Assembly (NCBI GenBank): GCA_003170415.1 | Contig: PMZJ01000027.1 | Coordinates: forward strand, 98,335 to 162,334 | Direction: 5' to 3' | DNA from: Phycisphaerales bacterium | GTDB lineage: Bacteria; Planctomycetota; Phycisphaerae; Sedimentisphaerales; Anaerobacaceae | DNA length: 64,000 nucleotides | Part shown: one piece after another, positions 7,406 to 17,348 of the stretch | Position numbering within the stretch: position 1 is the stretch's first letter | How the letters are laid out: every line of letters begins with the position of its first letter | Notes under the pieces: model-generated | The model's input: the letters and a program-made list of their open reading frames with translations, nothing else | Told to the model about the DNA's origin: nothing | The model's database searches: none | Position numbers and translations under genes: made by a program

Positions 7406-9187
7406 GTGGCTAAGAAAAGAGATAAAAAGCCCAAAACTGTCCCGGATACCAGCCGGAATACTTTGATGACGACCGCAGCCGAAAAGCGGTTGGATATTCT
7501 GACGGGCGTGGTGCTGTTCGCTTTCGGAGCGTATCATTCGATTCTTTATTTCGGGCACGCGGCGATTCCCAATTCGGATTTCCCCGACTTCTTTCGGGAA
7601 GGCAGGAACTTGCTGTCGTTGCATCTGCCGTACAGCTTCAAGCATACCCCCGTGCTGGGCCTGCTGCAGAATTTTCTTTATCCGTTTGCCTGGGGATCTT
7701 CGCGTGAGCTTACCGCCGGCTGGCTGCTGAACGCGATACTGCATCCCCTCACGGTTGTCTTGTTCTGGCTTGTCGGGAAAAAGATTATCGGCAGGGCTGC
7801 CGTATGGTTTGCGATAATAGCGTCAATCAATCCCTGGACGATTTATTCCCTTATTGACCCGGTAGTTGAAACGCCGTTTTTGTTTTTCATTCTTTTGAGC
7901 ATATACCTGATTTTCCGCCGTTCCCGCTGGGCGTATCTGGCGGCTTCGATTACTTCTATGATTCGCTATGAAGGGGCGGCTTTGATTGCCGCCGCGTTTG
8001 TGGCGGATATAATTAATAGAGAAGACAAGCGCGATGTCGCAAAAGCATTCATCTTTTCGGCGATTGCCGCCGTCCCTTTGATGTTTTGGCTGACGCTTAC
8101 CGTTATGAACTGGCGGACGGAATCGGGCACGACTCATTATTTCAACGTTTTATTTTCCAAGGATTATTCGAAAACCTTTGCCGAGGGACAGGGCAAACGC
8201 GGGATTGGTCTTCATTTACAGCTTCTCTGGCAGGTGGCGTTCCAGCCCCTTCTTATTCCTTATCCCGGCGCAAGCGAGGATTTTTCGGAAACTATTTTGA
8301 AGCTCGGTAAGGCCGTGGTGGTAATCGGTTTTGTTCTGGGATGCGTTGTTGCCGCCTTCAGACGGCGGTGGGAAATGCTGGTACTGCTTTTATTTTTAGT
8401 GCCATATTTTATATTGCACGCTTATTACCCATATCCGCTGCCGCGGTTTCACTCAACGGTCTTCTGGATACCGTTGCTCGTTGCGTGGTTCGGGCTGCAA
8501 AGCGCAGGTGGTTTTTTGGCGCAAAAAGCCCGGCTTCCGTGGCAGGCGACATTGGTGCTCAAGTTAGGCGTGGCTGTGGCCGCGGGCGTGTGGTTTGTCG
8601 ATTTCGCCCGGAATTTCGGCTACGCATCGAGCATTAGTCCGACCTCGGCATCTATGCCCTATGTCGCGATGCTTGTGACGGCAATAATTATCGCGGCCGG
8701 AATGCTTGTTGAACGCCCCATACCTGTGTCCCGGCATTTATGCGTGGTTTCGATGCTGTGTCTGGTTATTGCGTCAAACCAGTTTATCCTGACTAGGATT
8801 GTTGGCGACGGAAAGCGGGAGATTGAGTTCAAAATGCTGGGTGAGTGGTTTGCGGCCAACGGCAAACCGGGTGAAAAACTGGCCGTCTATCAGAATGATA
8901 CGCAACTGTTCGCGGGGAAAAATGCGCCCAATGTTGTGGGGTTTCCCAAGGCAGGCAGCCCCGAGGAGCTTGTGGAAAAGCTTCGCCAGGAGGGAGTAAC
9001 GTATGTTGTTTGGGCCACCAGAGAAGGTATAGGCCAGCGACACAATGATTATACCTTTTTGGGACTGGACAAAAATCTCGCATTGCTCAGCCAGCCGCGT
9101 AGTATCGGGCCTTTCCAATTCGTCAGGCAAATCGGCTCAGAGAGAGGATACGTGAACGTCTTTCGCCTGGAAAACGCGGATAAATAA
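7406..9187 (+). CDS. GT39-like integral membrane glycosyltransferase, second copy
   Basis: A polytopic GT-C fold protein with about ten membrane segments and a soluble C-terminus. The acidic first-loop residues are seen in PNSDFPDFFREG. The frame is open from a TTG at 7361 that overlaps the previous stop, but GTG 7406 is preferred: it is preceded by AGGA five nt upstream and gives a basic cytoplasmic N-terminus (MAKKRDKK). This start gives 593 residues. The C-terminal part contains a Rossmann-like stretch (GEKLAVYQNDTQLF) resembling extracytoplasmic domains of other membrane glycosyltransferases. It sits between two other surface-polysaccharide genes and probably decorates the same glycan. 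Confidence 0.75.
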   Translation: MAKKRDKKPKTVPDTSRNTLMTTAAEKRLDILTGVVLFAFGAYHSILYFGHAAIPNSDFPDFFREGRNLLSLHLPYSFKHTPVLGLLQNFLYPFAWGSSRELTAGWLLNAILHPLTVVLFWLVGKKIIGRAAVWFAIIASINPWTIYSLIDPVVETPFLFFILLSIYLIFRRSRWAYLAASITSMIRYEGAALIAAAFVADIINREDKRDVAKAFIFSAIAAVPLMFWLTLTVMNWRTESGTTHYFNVLFSKDYSKTFAEGQGKRGIGLHLQLLWQVAFQPLLIPYPGASEDFSETILKLGKAVVVIGFVLGCVVAAFRRRWEMLVLLLFLVPYFILHAYYPYPLPRFHSTVFWIPLLVAWFGLQSAGGFLAQKARLPWQATLVLKLGVAVAAGVWFVDFARNFGYASSISPTSASMPYVAMLVTAIIIAAGMLVERPIPVSRHLCVVSMLCLVIASNQFILTRIVGDGKREIEFKMLGEWFAANGKPGEKLAVYQNDTQLFAGKNAPNVVGFPKAGSPEELVEKLRQEGVTYVVWATREGIGQRHNDYTFLGLDKNLALLSQPRSIGPFQFVRQIGSERGYVNVFRLENADK

Positions 9188-9224
9188 CGATTGTAGTGAT
9201 GTGTGAAATTATTACGGTGTGTTT

Positions 9225-10652
9225 ATGAGCGAATTGGCAGGCAAAATTTCCGAACCAGTCATGTCGGATAATGATACGCTGCTTAAATGGCGCAGACGCA
9301 ACAGCTATTACTATGGCTGGCTTGACAGGATATACAAATTCGTCGTCCGACCAAACAGCAGGGTCCTGCACATCGGCTGCGAGTGCGGCGACCTTCTGGC
9401 GGCGGTGCAGCCGGCATACGGCGTGGGCGTTGACAGCAATGAAGCAGCAATCTCGCTGGCAAAAAAACGGTTCCCGCATTTGAATTTCATAGTCGCCGAC
9501 CCGCACGAGCTGCAACTCAATGAGAAATTCGATTATGTCCTGATATGCAATTCGCTGGGTGACTGGCAGGATATTCAGCGCGTGTTGGAACGGATTCATC
9601 CGCTTACCGACGACCATACGAGGATTGTCGTTACATATTACAATTACCTCTGGGAGTGGGTCTTGCGGCTGGGTTCCTCGCTGGGCGTTCGCAGGCCGCG
9701 TCGGCACCAGAACTGGCTGCCGCCCCAGGACATCGCGAATCTGCTTAATCTCGGCAATTTTGACGTCATTCGCACGGATTCCTTTGTCCTGCTCCCAAAG
9801 GGTATCTGGCTTATTAGTGCGTTGTTCAATTATATTCTTTCGCTGTTGCCAGGCTTCCGCGTTTTCAACATGGTCAATCTGATTATAGCAAGGCGTTCCG
9901 TGAAGTCCGGGCAGGACAAGGATTTATCGGTATCGGTGATAGTGCCCTGCAGAAACGAGCGGGGCAACATCGAGGACGCCATAAAACGCATACCCGATAT
10001 GGGCAGAGAAACCGAGATAATCTTCGTGGATGGCTCCAGCACTGACGGCACAGCCGAGGAGATAGAAAACCAAATCAAGAAACGCCCAGAGCGCAAAATC
10101 CGGCTGATACATCAGGGAAACGGCATCGGTAAAGGCGACGCGGTCAGGAAGGGTTTTGCGGCCGCGACCGGGGACGTGCTGGTAATCCAGGACGCGGACC
10201 TTACCGCTCCGCCTGAGGATTTGCCGAAATTTTTTGCGGCTCTCCGTGACGGCAAAGGAGAATACATCAACGGTTCCCGGCTTGTATATCCGATGGAAAA
10301 AGAGGCGATGCGGTTTTTGAATCTGCTGGCCAATAAATTTTTCGGGGCGTTGTTTTCCTGGCTTCTGGGCCAGCGGTTCAGGGACACCCTGTGCGGGACA
10401 AAGATGATTCGCAAAAGCGATTACGAAATAATCGCTGCCAACAGGTCGTATTTTGGCGACTTTGACCCATTTGGCGATTTCGACCTCATATTCGGTGCCA
10501 TCAAACAAAACCTCAAGGTAATTGAGGTGCCGGTGGGATATCGCGCAAGAACCTACGGCGAAACCAATATAAGCAGGTTCAGGCACGGGTGGCTTTTGCT
10601 GAAAATGAGCTGGATAGCGTTCAAGAAAATCAAATGGTTAGGACGGGAGTAA
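9225..10652 (+). CDS. Methyltransferase-GT2 glycosyltransferase fusion
   Basis: Two domains in one 475-residue chain. Residues about 20-220 form a class I SAM-dependent methyltransferase with the SAM-binding loop VLHIGCECGDLL and the acidic GVGVDSNE strand end. Residues about 235-475 form a GT2 domain with SVIVPCRNERGNI, IIFVDGSSTDGT and the metal-binding IQDADLTAPPEDL. The GT2 part resembles dolichol-phosphate mannose synthase-like enzymes and lacks a clear C-terminal anchor. An in-frame GTG at 9219 is an alternative start; the ATG at 9225 gives MSELAGK. It is followed by a TAATG junction, so it is translationally coupled to the YfhO-like gene. Confidence 0.8.
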   Translation: MSELAGKISEPVMSDNDTLLKWRRRNSYYYGWLDRIYKFVVRPNSRVLHIGCECGDLLAAVQPAYGVGVDSNEAAISLAKKRFPHLNFIVADPHELQLNEKFDYVLICNSLGDWQDIQRVLERIHPLTDDHTRIVVTYYNYLWEWVLRLGSSLGVRRPRRHQNWLPPQDIANLLNLGNFDVIRTDSFVLLPKGIWLISALFNYILSLLPGFRVFNMVNLIIARRSVKSGQDKDLSVSVIVPCRNERGNIEDAIKRIPDMGRETEIIFVDGSSTDGTAEEIENQIKKRPERKIRLIHQGNGIGKGDAVRKGFAAATGDVLVIQDADLTAPPEDLPKFFAALRDGKGEYINGSRLVYPMEKEAMRFLNLLANKFFGALFSWLLGQRFRDTLCGTKMIRKSDYEIIAANRSYFGDFDPFGDFDLIFGAIKQNLKVIEVPVGYRARTYGETNISRFRHGWLLLKMSWIAFKKIKWLGRE

Positions 10653-12805
10653 TGAAAAACTCAAAAGGCAAAACCATGCCTCTGCATAACGCGGCCGGGG
10701 AGCAAGACCGCCGATTGCGCCTGGCGAGAATCGCGCTGCCTGCAGTGGTTTTCCTGTGGCCGTTGGTGTATCTGTTCCGCCTCGTTGTCCCGATAAACGG
10801 GGAATATACAGCCATCGGTAACGATTTTATTTCGCTGTACTACAGGTATAAAATCTATTTGCTTGCCAATCTTGCCGAGTTTCGTTTCCCGCTCTGGTCT
10901 CCATCTGAAGCGGCGGGCTTCCCGTTTTATACCAATCCGTTTGCCCAGGTGTTCTATCCCCTCAATTTACTTCTCGTGGCCTGGTATAAGATATTAGGCG
11001 GCTACAGCTCGCTTGACCACCAGCTTTTTACGGTCCTCGGCATCTCGATATTTGCACTCGGCCTTTTTATGTGGCTCAAAACCATCAATAAAAACGTCAC
11101 GGCTGTGCTTTTCGCTACCCTGATAATGTCCGTAAGTTTCAAAGTTACGGAAATTATCAGGTTCCCGAACGCTGTGCATACCGCTGCCTGGTATCCCTGG
11201 GTGCTTTATGCAATGACAAAAATCATACAAAGCCAGTCGTTGAAAAAGGCGATTTGGCATGGTTTTCTGCTGGCCTTTTCAATTATATGTATATGCACGG
11301 GTGGGTACCCGTATTTTTCTTATTACAGTATATTCCTGTTCACGCCGTATCTGCTGGTAATTCTTATTAGACCCCTGCGTATTCGATTTATCGACGCGGG
11401 GCCGGTAAACTGGAAACGCTCCTTGCCGACCCTGGTTTTAGCCGGGGTCGCAGCCGTTGTTATATGCAGTCCATACATACTCGCGGTTAAATCGCTTATG
11501 CCGCTGGTCACGGACCGCAACGGAACGGACTTTGCCTTTTCCACGGAACACGTATTCAACCTCAAAGATACGGCCGGGTCGCTGGTGTACCCGCCCGATG
11601 CATCGACCGAAGGATGGTATTTCTTCAGCATAACGGCCTTACTGATTATTCTGATGTATCTGTTCTCGAGAAATAGAAAGATTCAAAATTCAGGTCAAAA
11701 TAAAAACGACCTCAATTGCGCATCAGCCGGCGGAGCCGCAATCAAGCTTTTCCTTTTCGCCTGGATTGCGACCATAACTTACATCAGTTATGGCCGCAGT
11801 TCATACCTGTTTATGTTTCTGTGGAAATTTTTGCCGGGCTTTTCATCTCTGCGTATCTGGGGTCGGATTAATATAATTATGGTGCCCATTATTGCATGGC
11901 TGCTGTCTCTGGCTTATGCGCATTTTGAATCGCTGATTGCAGACAAAATCGCCGGCGCCGAAAAACAATCTAAAATCCGGCCGGCTATTTTAACATTGGC
12001 GGCGGTTTACGCCGTTATTCTTGCAGTTCAATTATATTTTTACGTCAACGATATTTACGGCGTCTACTGGGTTGAGTATTTCAAGCACCTCACGCCGTTG
12101 CGTATAAATTTCATAATTCGCGGGCTAATGTCCTTTACTATTATTGTCGTGCTTGTGATTTTTTCCAAACGTGCGCGAGCAAGCCGCCGTTACTATCCTA
12201 AGCTGGCGATGGTTATCTTGCTGGCAACGGCGGTTTTAGAGATGCGGTACATGGCGGTTCAAATCTGGACGCATCAGCAGCAATGGGAGCCGGGGCGAAT
12301 AAAGCTGGATATAGCGCAAATGAACGAAACGTCGTTTCGGTACAAGAGAATCGACCGGAATTTCACGATTGCGTTAAACCCGATTTTCAGCGTCGGCGTC
12401 ATTGAGAACTGGTATTTTAACAGTTATGTCAAATTTCTCAAAAACACCGAAAATGAGCTGGAGGCCAGAAGGGTTTTACTGGGTGTTGCCGACGGCACGA
12501 GGATTTTCTTTTCCGAATCGATACAGCATTCCACGGTGACATCTTTTTTGCGGGACGCCAGCCGGTATGCCACGGCGTCTGGCCGGCTGTTGTCTTACGA
12601 CGGCGACGAGCTTGACTGGCAGATAGAGGCGCCGACGGCGGGATACCTCAGTTTCATTGACAACTGGGCGCCTGGCTGGAAGGCATGGGTGGATGGCCAG
12701 CCGACGGATATCGAACTTCTGTTCGGCACATTCAAGTGCGTTCGACTGACTCCCGGGAGACACCGTGTCAGATTCTGCTACCTGCCGGAAGTTTTTCAAT
12801 GGTAG
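10652..12805 (+). CDS. YfhO-like multi-pass membrane protein
   Basis: A 717-residue protein with about twelve hydrophobic segments and a large C-terminal extracytoplasmic domain. It resembles the YfhO family, GT-C-like membrane proteins implicated in glycosylating envelope polymers. Family-like features are WSPSEAAGFPFYTNPFAQ in the first large loop and a C-terminal beta-rich region with DNWAPGWKAWVDG. The start is placed at the ATG that shares its A with the upstream stop (TAATG), preceded by GGACGGGAG; an earlier in-frame ATG at 10589 would overlap the fusion gene by 64 bp. Substrate and acceptor are not evident from the sequence. Confidence 0.78.
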   Translation: MKNSKGKTMPLHNAAGEQDRRLRLARIALPAVVFLWPLVYLFRLVVPINGEYTAIGNDFISLYYRYKIYLLANLAEFRFPLWSPSEAAGFPFYTNPFAQVFYPLNLLLVAWYKILGGYSSLDHQLFTVLGISIFALGLFMWLKTINKNVTAVLFATLIMSVSFKVTEIIRFPNAVHTAAWYPWVLYAMTKIIQSQSLKKAIWHGFLLAFSIICICTGGYPYFSYYSIFLFTPYLLVILIRPLRIRFIDAGPVNWKRSLPTLVLAGVAAVVICSPYILAVKSLMPLVTDRNGTDFAFSTEHVFNLKDTAGSLVYPPDASTEGWYFFSITALLIILMYLFSRNRKIQNSGQNKNDLNCASAGGAAIKLFLFAWIATITYISYGRSSYLFMFLWKFLPGFSSLRIWGRINIIMVPIIAWLLSLAYAHFESLIADKIAGAEKQSKIRPAILTLAAVYAVILAVQLYFYVNDIYGVYWVEYFKHLTPLRINFIIRGLMSFTIIVVLVIFSKRARASRRYYPKLAMVILLATAVLEMRYMAVQIWTHQQQWEPGRIKLDIAQMNETSFRYKRIDRNFTIALNPIFSVGVIENWYFNSYVKFLKNTENELEARRVLLGVADGTRIFFSESIQHSTVTSFLRDASRYATASGRLLSYDGDELDWQIEAPTAGYLSFIDNWAPGWKAWVDGQPTDIELLFGTFKCVRLTPGRHRVRFCYLPEVFQW

Positions 12806-12840
12806 AATAAGAGGTTTGTAACCCGGGAAATTAACTTACA

Positions 12841-13977
12841 ATGAAAGTGCTGATGCTCAATTACGAGTTTCCGCCCATCGGCGGCGGAGCGGGCAAGGCC
12901 CATTTGGCCATACTCAAACAGTACGCCGGAAAAAGCAATTTACAGGTGGACGTGCTGGCGTCGGCGCCGAAACCAGGTTTTGTGGTTCAAAAGTTGTCGG
13001 ATAATGTCACCATTTACACCGTTGGCGTGCACAAGAAAAATCTGCACTACTGGCGCAAGATTGAGGTTGTGGAATGGGTTGCCCGTGCCACGCCGCCTTA
13101 TCGGCGTTTGCTGAAGGAAAACCGTTACGACCTCGTTCACGCATTTTTCGGTCTGCCCACCGGCTGGCTTTGTTACAGAACAGCTAATCGCCTGCCGTAT
13201 ATAATCTCGCTCCGCGGTTCAGATGTCCCCGGCGGACACGCCCGGCTGCAGTTCGAATACAAACTGCTGGGGCCGCTTCTGAAGCGAATCTGGACAGATG
13301 CTTCGGTGCTTGTTGCGTGCAGCGAAGGTCTGAAAAACAGGGCACTGAGGTTTTTACCTTCGGCAAATATAGATATCATTCCAAACGGTATCGACCTGGA
13401 TAAATTTCATCCGGTGTCGAGCAGGGAATTATCCAGCGAGTTGAAACTCCTCACTGTTGGCCGGCTGTCGGTAACAAAGAGATTCGAAATGCTCGTCGAG
13501 GCAGTCGAGATATTAAGCAAACAGGGCAAAAATGTTCGCCTGACAATATCGGGCGGCGGGGGACTGCTTGACGAGTTGAAAAATCTTGTTGAGCAGAAAA
13601 AACTGACTGATATCATCAACCTGACCGGCAGAATCGAATCCGAGAAAATGCCCGATGTTTATGGCGCCCACGATATGTTCGTCAGCGCCAGTATGCAGGA
13701 AGGAATGAGCAACGCTATGCTCGAAGCGATGGCGTCGGGCCTGCCGATTATAACAACTCGGTGCGAGGGCGTGGATGAGCTGATTTCCGACAATGGTGTT
13801 GTCGTGGAAAAAGATTCCGCAGAGGCCCTAGCCGAGGCCATAAATAATCTGGCTGAAAACAAAAAGGCCTACGGGACGATGTGTGCGTTGGCAAGGAAAC
13901 GAGCGGAAAATTTCGACTGGGACAAAGTGGCGAATGGATATATAAAACTTTATCAGCAGGTTCTCGGCAAAAAATAG
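12841..13977 (+). CDS. GT4 family glycosyltransferase
   Basis: A 378-residue GT-B fold enzyme. The N-terminal domain has the glycine-rich FPPIGGGAGKAH loop. The C-terminal donor-binding domain carries IPNGIDLDKFHP and the E-x7-E signature in MQEGMSNAMLEAMASGLP. It likely transfers a nucleotide-activated sugar onto the growing lipid-linked repeat unit in the cytoplasm. It lies 35 bp after the YfhO-like gene in the same operon. Specificity cannot be read from the sequence. Confidence 0.88.
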   Translation: MKVLMLNYEFPPIGGGAGKAHLAILKQYAGKSNLQVDVLASAPKPGFVVQKLSDNVTIYTVGVHKKNLHYWRKIEVVEWVARATPPYRRLLKENRYDLVHAFFGLPTGWLCYRTANRLPYIISLRGSDVPGGHARLQFEYKLLGPLLKRIWTDASVLVACSEGLKNRALRFLPSANIDIIPNGIDLDKFHPVSSRELSSELKLLTVGRLSVTKRFEMLVEAVEILSKQGKNVRLTISGGGGLLDELKNLVEQKKLTDIINLTGRIESEKMPDVYGAHDMFVSASMQEGMSNAMLEAMASGLPIITTRCEGVDELISDNGVVVEKDSAEALAEAINNLAENKKAYGTMCALARKRAENFDWDKVANGYIKLYQQVLGKK

Positions 13978-13991
13978 TCGGCGAAAACAAA

Positions 13992-14921
13992 ATGGCAGGA
14001 ATTATTTGCGTAACGATAGATACTGAGCCGGATTGCGACGTGCACTGGAGACGCTCGCGGCCGCTGACGTTTGAATCCGTAACCTTCGGCATCCCTTCAA
14101 TCCTCAGGCCAATCTGGGACAAGTTCGGCATCAAGCCGGTTTATTTTGTTTCGCCGGAGGTGGCCGAAAATGACCAGTGCTGCCGGGCGCTAAGGGATGA
14201 AATCGGACGTGGCGCTGAGATAGGGACACATTTGCACAGCGAATATATCGAGCCGCAGAAAAAATACGAGGATATTTCCGGTACTGCCAGTGATGAATTC
14301 CCCTGTTTCGCTTATGATGCAGAAATAGAATCGGCGAAGATAAAAAACCTGACTGACCTGATTGAAAAGAAATTAGGCGTCAGACCGATTTCCTACAGGG
14401 CGGCCCGATACGGCGCGGATTTGGATACGATAAAAGCGTTGGAAAAACTGGACTACAAAGTCGATAGCTCGGTAACGCCTGATACCGACTGGCGAAGTTA
14501 CGGCGGTCCGGACCATTCGCGGGCGCCGAAGCAGCCGTATTTTATTTCTCAAACGGATTATTATTCAGCGGGCAACGGCGCAATTTTGGAAGTGCCTATT
14601 ACTGTTTCGGGCAAGCGGTTGCCGTTTTTGCCCGACAAGTGGATGTTTTACCGATGGCTGCGGCCTACGCATATGACCGCCTTCGAGATGAAATCGCTCG
14701 TTGCCGAATTCGCGAGAAACCATAGCTCGCCGGTGCTTAACCTGATGTTTCATTCGATGGAGGTTTTGCCCGGCAAAACGCCCTTTGTAAGAACAAAGCT
14801 TGGCCAAAAGATGTATTTATGTCGGCTGAATTCAATTTTTCGATATATGAAAAAATTGGGCTTTGAGAGCAAAACACTGACAGAAGTTTACGCTGGAATG
14901 GTCAGCAGGAGCAGTAAATAG
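13992..14921 (+). CDS. Polysaccharide deacetylase-like protein
   Basis: A 309-residue protein of the NodB/polysaccharide deacetylase superfamily. The first motif carries the catalytic Asp pair (TIDTEPDCD, residues 9-17) and the zinc-binding His residues appear in IGTHLHSEY. It could remove N-acetyl groups from the polymer or act as a cytoplasmic homologue; no signal peptide is visible. The start is the ATG at 13992, shortly after the GT4 stop. Its own stop overlaps the GTG start of asnB by one base (TAGTG), so the two are coupled. Confidence 0.78.
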   Translation: MAGIICVTIDTEPDCDVHWRRSRPLTFESVTFGIPSILRPIWDKFGIKPVYFVSPEVAENDQCCRALRDEIGRGAEIGTHLHSEYIEPQKKYEDISGTASDEFPCFAYDAEIESAKIKNLTDLIEKKLGVRPISYRAARYGADLDTIKALEKLDYKVDSSVTPDTDWRSYGGPDHSRAPKQPYFISQTDYYSAGNGAILEVPITVSGKRLPFLPDKWMFYRWLRPTHMTAFEMKSLVAEFARNHSSPVLNLMFHSMEVLPGKTPFVRTKLGQKMYLCRLNSIFRYMKKLGFESKTLTEVYAGMVSRSSK

Positions 14922-16741
14922 TGTGCGGAATAGCCGGCTTTAACTGGAAAGATAACGGGACAATCGAGGCGATGACCGAGGTGATGCGGCTCCGCGGCCC
15001 CGACGACCGGGGGACATATCTCGATGACAAGGTCTCACTGGGACATACGCGCCTGTCAATCCTGGATTTGTCCCCAAAAGGCCATCAGCCGATGTATTTT
15101 CAGAACCTTGCCATTGTCTTCAACGGCGAAATTTACAACTTCCAGGAAATACGCAGCGAACTCGAATCCGTCGGCTACAAATTCACGTCTGGCACAGATA
15201 CCGAGGTTATTCTGGCCGCTTATCACCGCTGGGGTGATAAATGCGTCGAAAAATTCAACGGGATGTGGGCCTTTTGCATTTATGACAGGGACAAACAGAC
15301 GCTGTTTTTGTCGCGAGACAGGTTCGGCATAAAGCCGGTTTATTATTATTTCGACGGCCGGCGTTTTATCTTCGCTTCGGAACTCAAAGCAATCAGAAAA
15401 CACTATATCACCCTTGAAACCGACCCCGCAGGCGTGAATTACTTCTTCTACCAAAAGTACATCGGCAGCGATTTAACGATTTACAAAAATTGCCGAAAAC
15501 TAAAACCATCTCACAACATCCTCTTTGACCTCAATACAAAAAAGCTTTCTATCTCAAAACACTATGACCTCGAAGCCGAAATAGAAAAAAGAAGTGAAAT
15601 GCCCGTTCAAAACCGGCTCGAAATGGCGGAGGAAATTCTTGCCGATGCCGTGCTAAAACGCCTCATTGCCGATGTGCCTGTGGGAAGTTTCCTTTCGGGC
15701 GGCGTCGATTCGTCGCTCATATCCGCAATAATTGCTAAAAACAAAAAGGACTTCGACACCTTCTCAATCGGCTTCAAAGACGAATCATACAATGAACTGG
15801 AGTTTTCGAAGATTGTCGCCGAGCACATCAAAACGGCTCATCACTACGAATATATGGACGTCAACGAGGACGTTATCCAGCAGGTAATTGGCGAGATGGA
15901 TGAGCCGTTTGGCGACTCGTCGGTATTCCCGACGTATCTGCTCTCGAAGATTACCCGGCAAAAAGTTACGGTGTCACTGTCGGGCGACGCGGGCGACGAG
16001 GTGTTCGGCGGCTACGATACCTACAGGGCGTATAAACTGGCGAAATTCATTCCCGCTCCCTTTGCCGGATTGTCCCGATTCCTTGTGAATATGATTCCGC
16101 CTTCGGATAAAAAAGTAACTCTCGACTTCAAAATGAAAAGGTTCCTGCGTGATTTCGACGCGGGCTGCAACAGGCGACATCTTAACTGGATGGCGACATT
16201 CACAGAGGCGAACAGAAAAAACCTGTTAACTAATGGTTTTATTCCGGACGAGCAGCTTATCCCCTGCGGCAGTGAAGACAGTTTGCTCTCAGTGCAGTTG
16301 AACGATATCCATAACTATCTTGCCGAAGACATACTCAAAAAAGTTGACTTTGCTTCGATGTTAGTTTCTTTGGAGGCGCGAGTGCCGTATCTGGACTATC
16401 GTCTGGTGCCGCTGGTCTTGTCGCTTCCGGACAAATACAAAATCAGATGCCTGACGACTAAATGGTTTTTGAAGAGGATAGCCGATAAATATCTGCCCCG
16501 ACAGATAGTGCGCAGAACTAAAAGGGGCTTTACTGTCCCCGTGAGCAGTTGGATTAGAAGCAGTGATTTGATAAAGGAATTTCTTACCGGCCGCAGATAT
16601 TATGAAAGCGGGCCGGTGAATTACGAGCAAACACAGCAATTATTTAACGAGCACGTCAGCCGACAGCGCGATAACGCGAGAGAACTTTGGCTGATTTTCG
16701 TGTTCAACTTTTGGCAATCCAGGCAAGCGTCATCGGCGTAA
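14921..16741 (+). CDS. asnB: Asparagine synthetase (glutamine-hydrolysing)
   Basis: A 606-residue class II glutamine amidotransferase with a synthetase domain. The GTG start is certain because the next codon supplies the catalytic Cys2 of MCGIAGF. The N-terminal glutaminase domain runs to about residue 200. The ATP-binding PP-loop is SFLSGGVDSSLIS, followed by VSLSGDAGDEVFGGY. Copies inside polysaccharide clusters often amidate sugar carboxylates or amino acid side groups rather than supplying asparagine. That alternative substrate is an inference from context. Confidence 0.9.
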   Translation: MCGIAGFNWKDNGTIEAMTEVMRLRGPDDRGTYLDDKVSLGHTRLSILDLSPKGHQPMYFQNLAIVFNGEIYNFQEIRSELESVGYKFTSGTDTEVILAAYHRWGDKCVEKFNGMWAFCIYDRDKQTLFLSRDRFGIKPVYYYFDGRRFIFASELKAIRKHYITLETDPAGVNYFFYQKYIGSDLTIYKNCRKLKPSHNILFDLNTKKLSISKHYDLEAEIEKRSEMPVQNRLEMAEEILADAVLKRLIADVPVGSFLSGGVDSSLISAIIAKNKKDFDTFSIGFKDESYNELEFSKIVAEHIKTAHHYEYMDVNEDVIQQVIGEMDEPFGDSSVFPTYLLSKITRQKVTVSLSGDAGDEVFGGYDTYRAYKLAKFIPAPFAGLSRFLVNMIPPSDKKVTLDFKMKRFLRDFDAGCNRRHLNWMATFTEANRKNLLTNGFIPDEQLIPCGSEDSLLSVQLNDIHNYLAEDILKKVDFASMLVSLEARVPYLDYRLVPLVLSLPDKYKIRCLTTKWFLKRIADKYLPRQIVRRTKRGFTVPVSSWIRSSDLIKEFLTGRRYYESGPVNYEQTQQLFNEHVSRQRDNARELWLIFVFNFWQSRQASSA

Positions 16742-16742
16742 T

Positions 16743-17339
16743 ATGGCCAACTACGACAGATACAAAGCGCAGACGGCGGAATCATACGAGAATAGGTGTC
16801 TTATGGATTATCTCGTTCGGATTCCCTCCGACAGGAAACTTATCCCGTTTATTTCACAGATAAAAGGGGGAAAGATATTGGACGTAGGCCCTGGTAGCGG
16901 GCGATATACGAAATTACTGTTGAACGATAACGAGGTTGTCGGTATCGACCGAAATCCGCATCTTTGTCGATTGCCGATAAAAGTTCATCAGGGAGACGCA
17001 ACACAACTTGCGCAATTAGTCGAGGCACACAGTTTAGATATGGTTTTCTCGACCTGGATGACTGAATATCTGAATCCGCAACAGTTGAGTACTTTCTTCC
17101 AGCAGGCCAGAATAGCGATAAAGCAAGGCGGTGAACTTGTTACCACCATTATTTCAAAAAAAGGATTTGGATTTTTATACATTACTGCGGCTGGGCTTTT
17201 GCGGGGTGTCAGCAAATACAATTACAGTAAACGCGAACTACAAGACAAACTCCGCGAGGCCGGCTTCAAAGAAATTTCGATTGTCAACCTGAGCTCCTGG
17301 CTGGGCATCCCCTGGGCGTACCTGGTTATTGCCGGCTAA
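16743..17339 (+). CDS. SAM-dependent methyltransferase
   Basis: A 198-residue class I methyltransferase. The SAM-binding motif I is ILDVGPGSGRYTKLL, followed by VVGIDRN as motif II. It starts one base after the asnB stop and is the last gene of the rightward operon. The next gene runs in the opposite direction and their stop codons are only 9 bp apart. It probably methylates a sugar or lipid-linked intermediate of the same pathway; the target is unknown. Confidence 0.8.
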   Translation: MANYDRYKAQTAESYENRCLMDYLVRIPSDRKLIPFISQIKGGKILDVGPGSGRYTKLLLNDNEVVGIDRNPHLCRLPIKVHQGDATQLAQLVEAHSLDMVFSTWMTEYLNPQQLSTFFQQARIAIKQGGELVTTIISKKGFGFLYITAAGLLRGVSKYNYSKRELQDKLREAGFKEISIVNLSSWLGIPWAYLVIAG

Positions 17340-17348
17340 TTCAATCTA

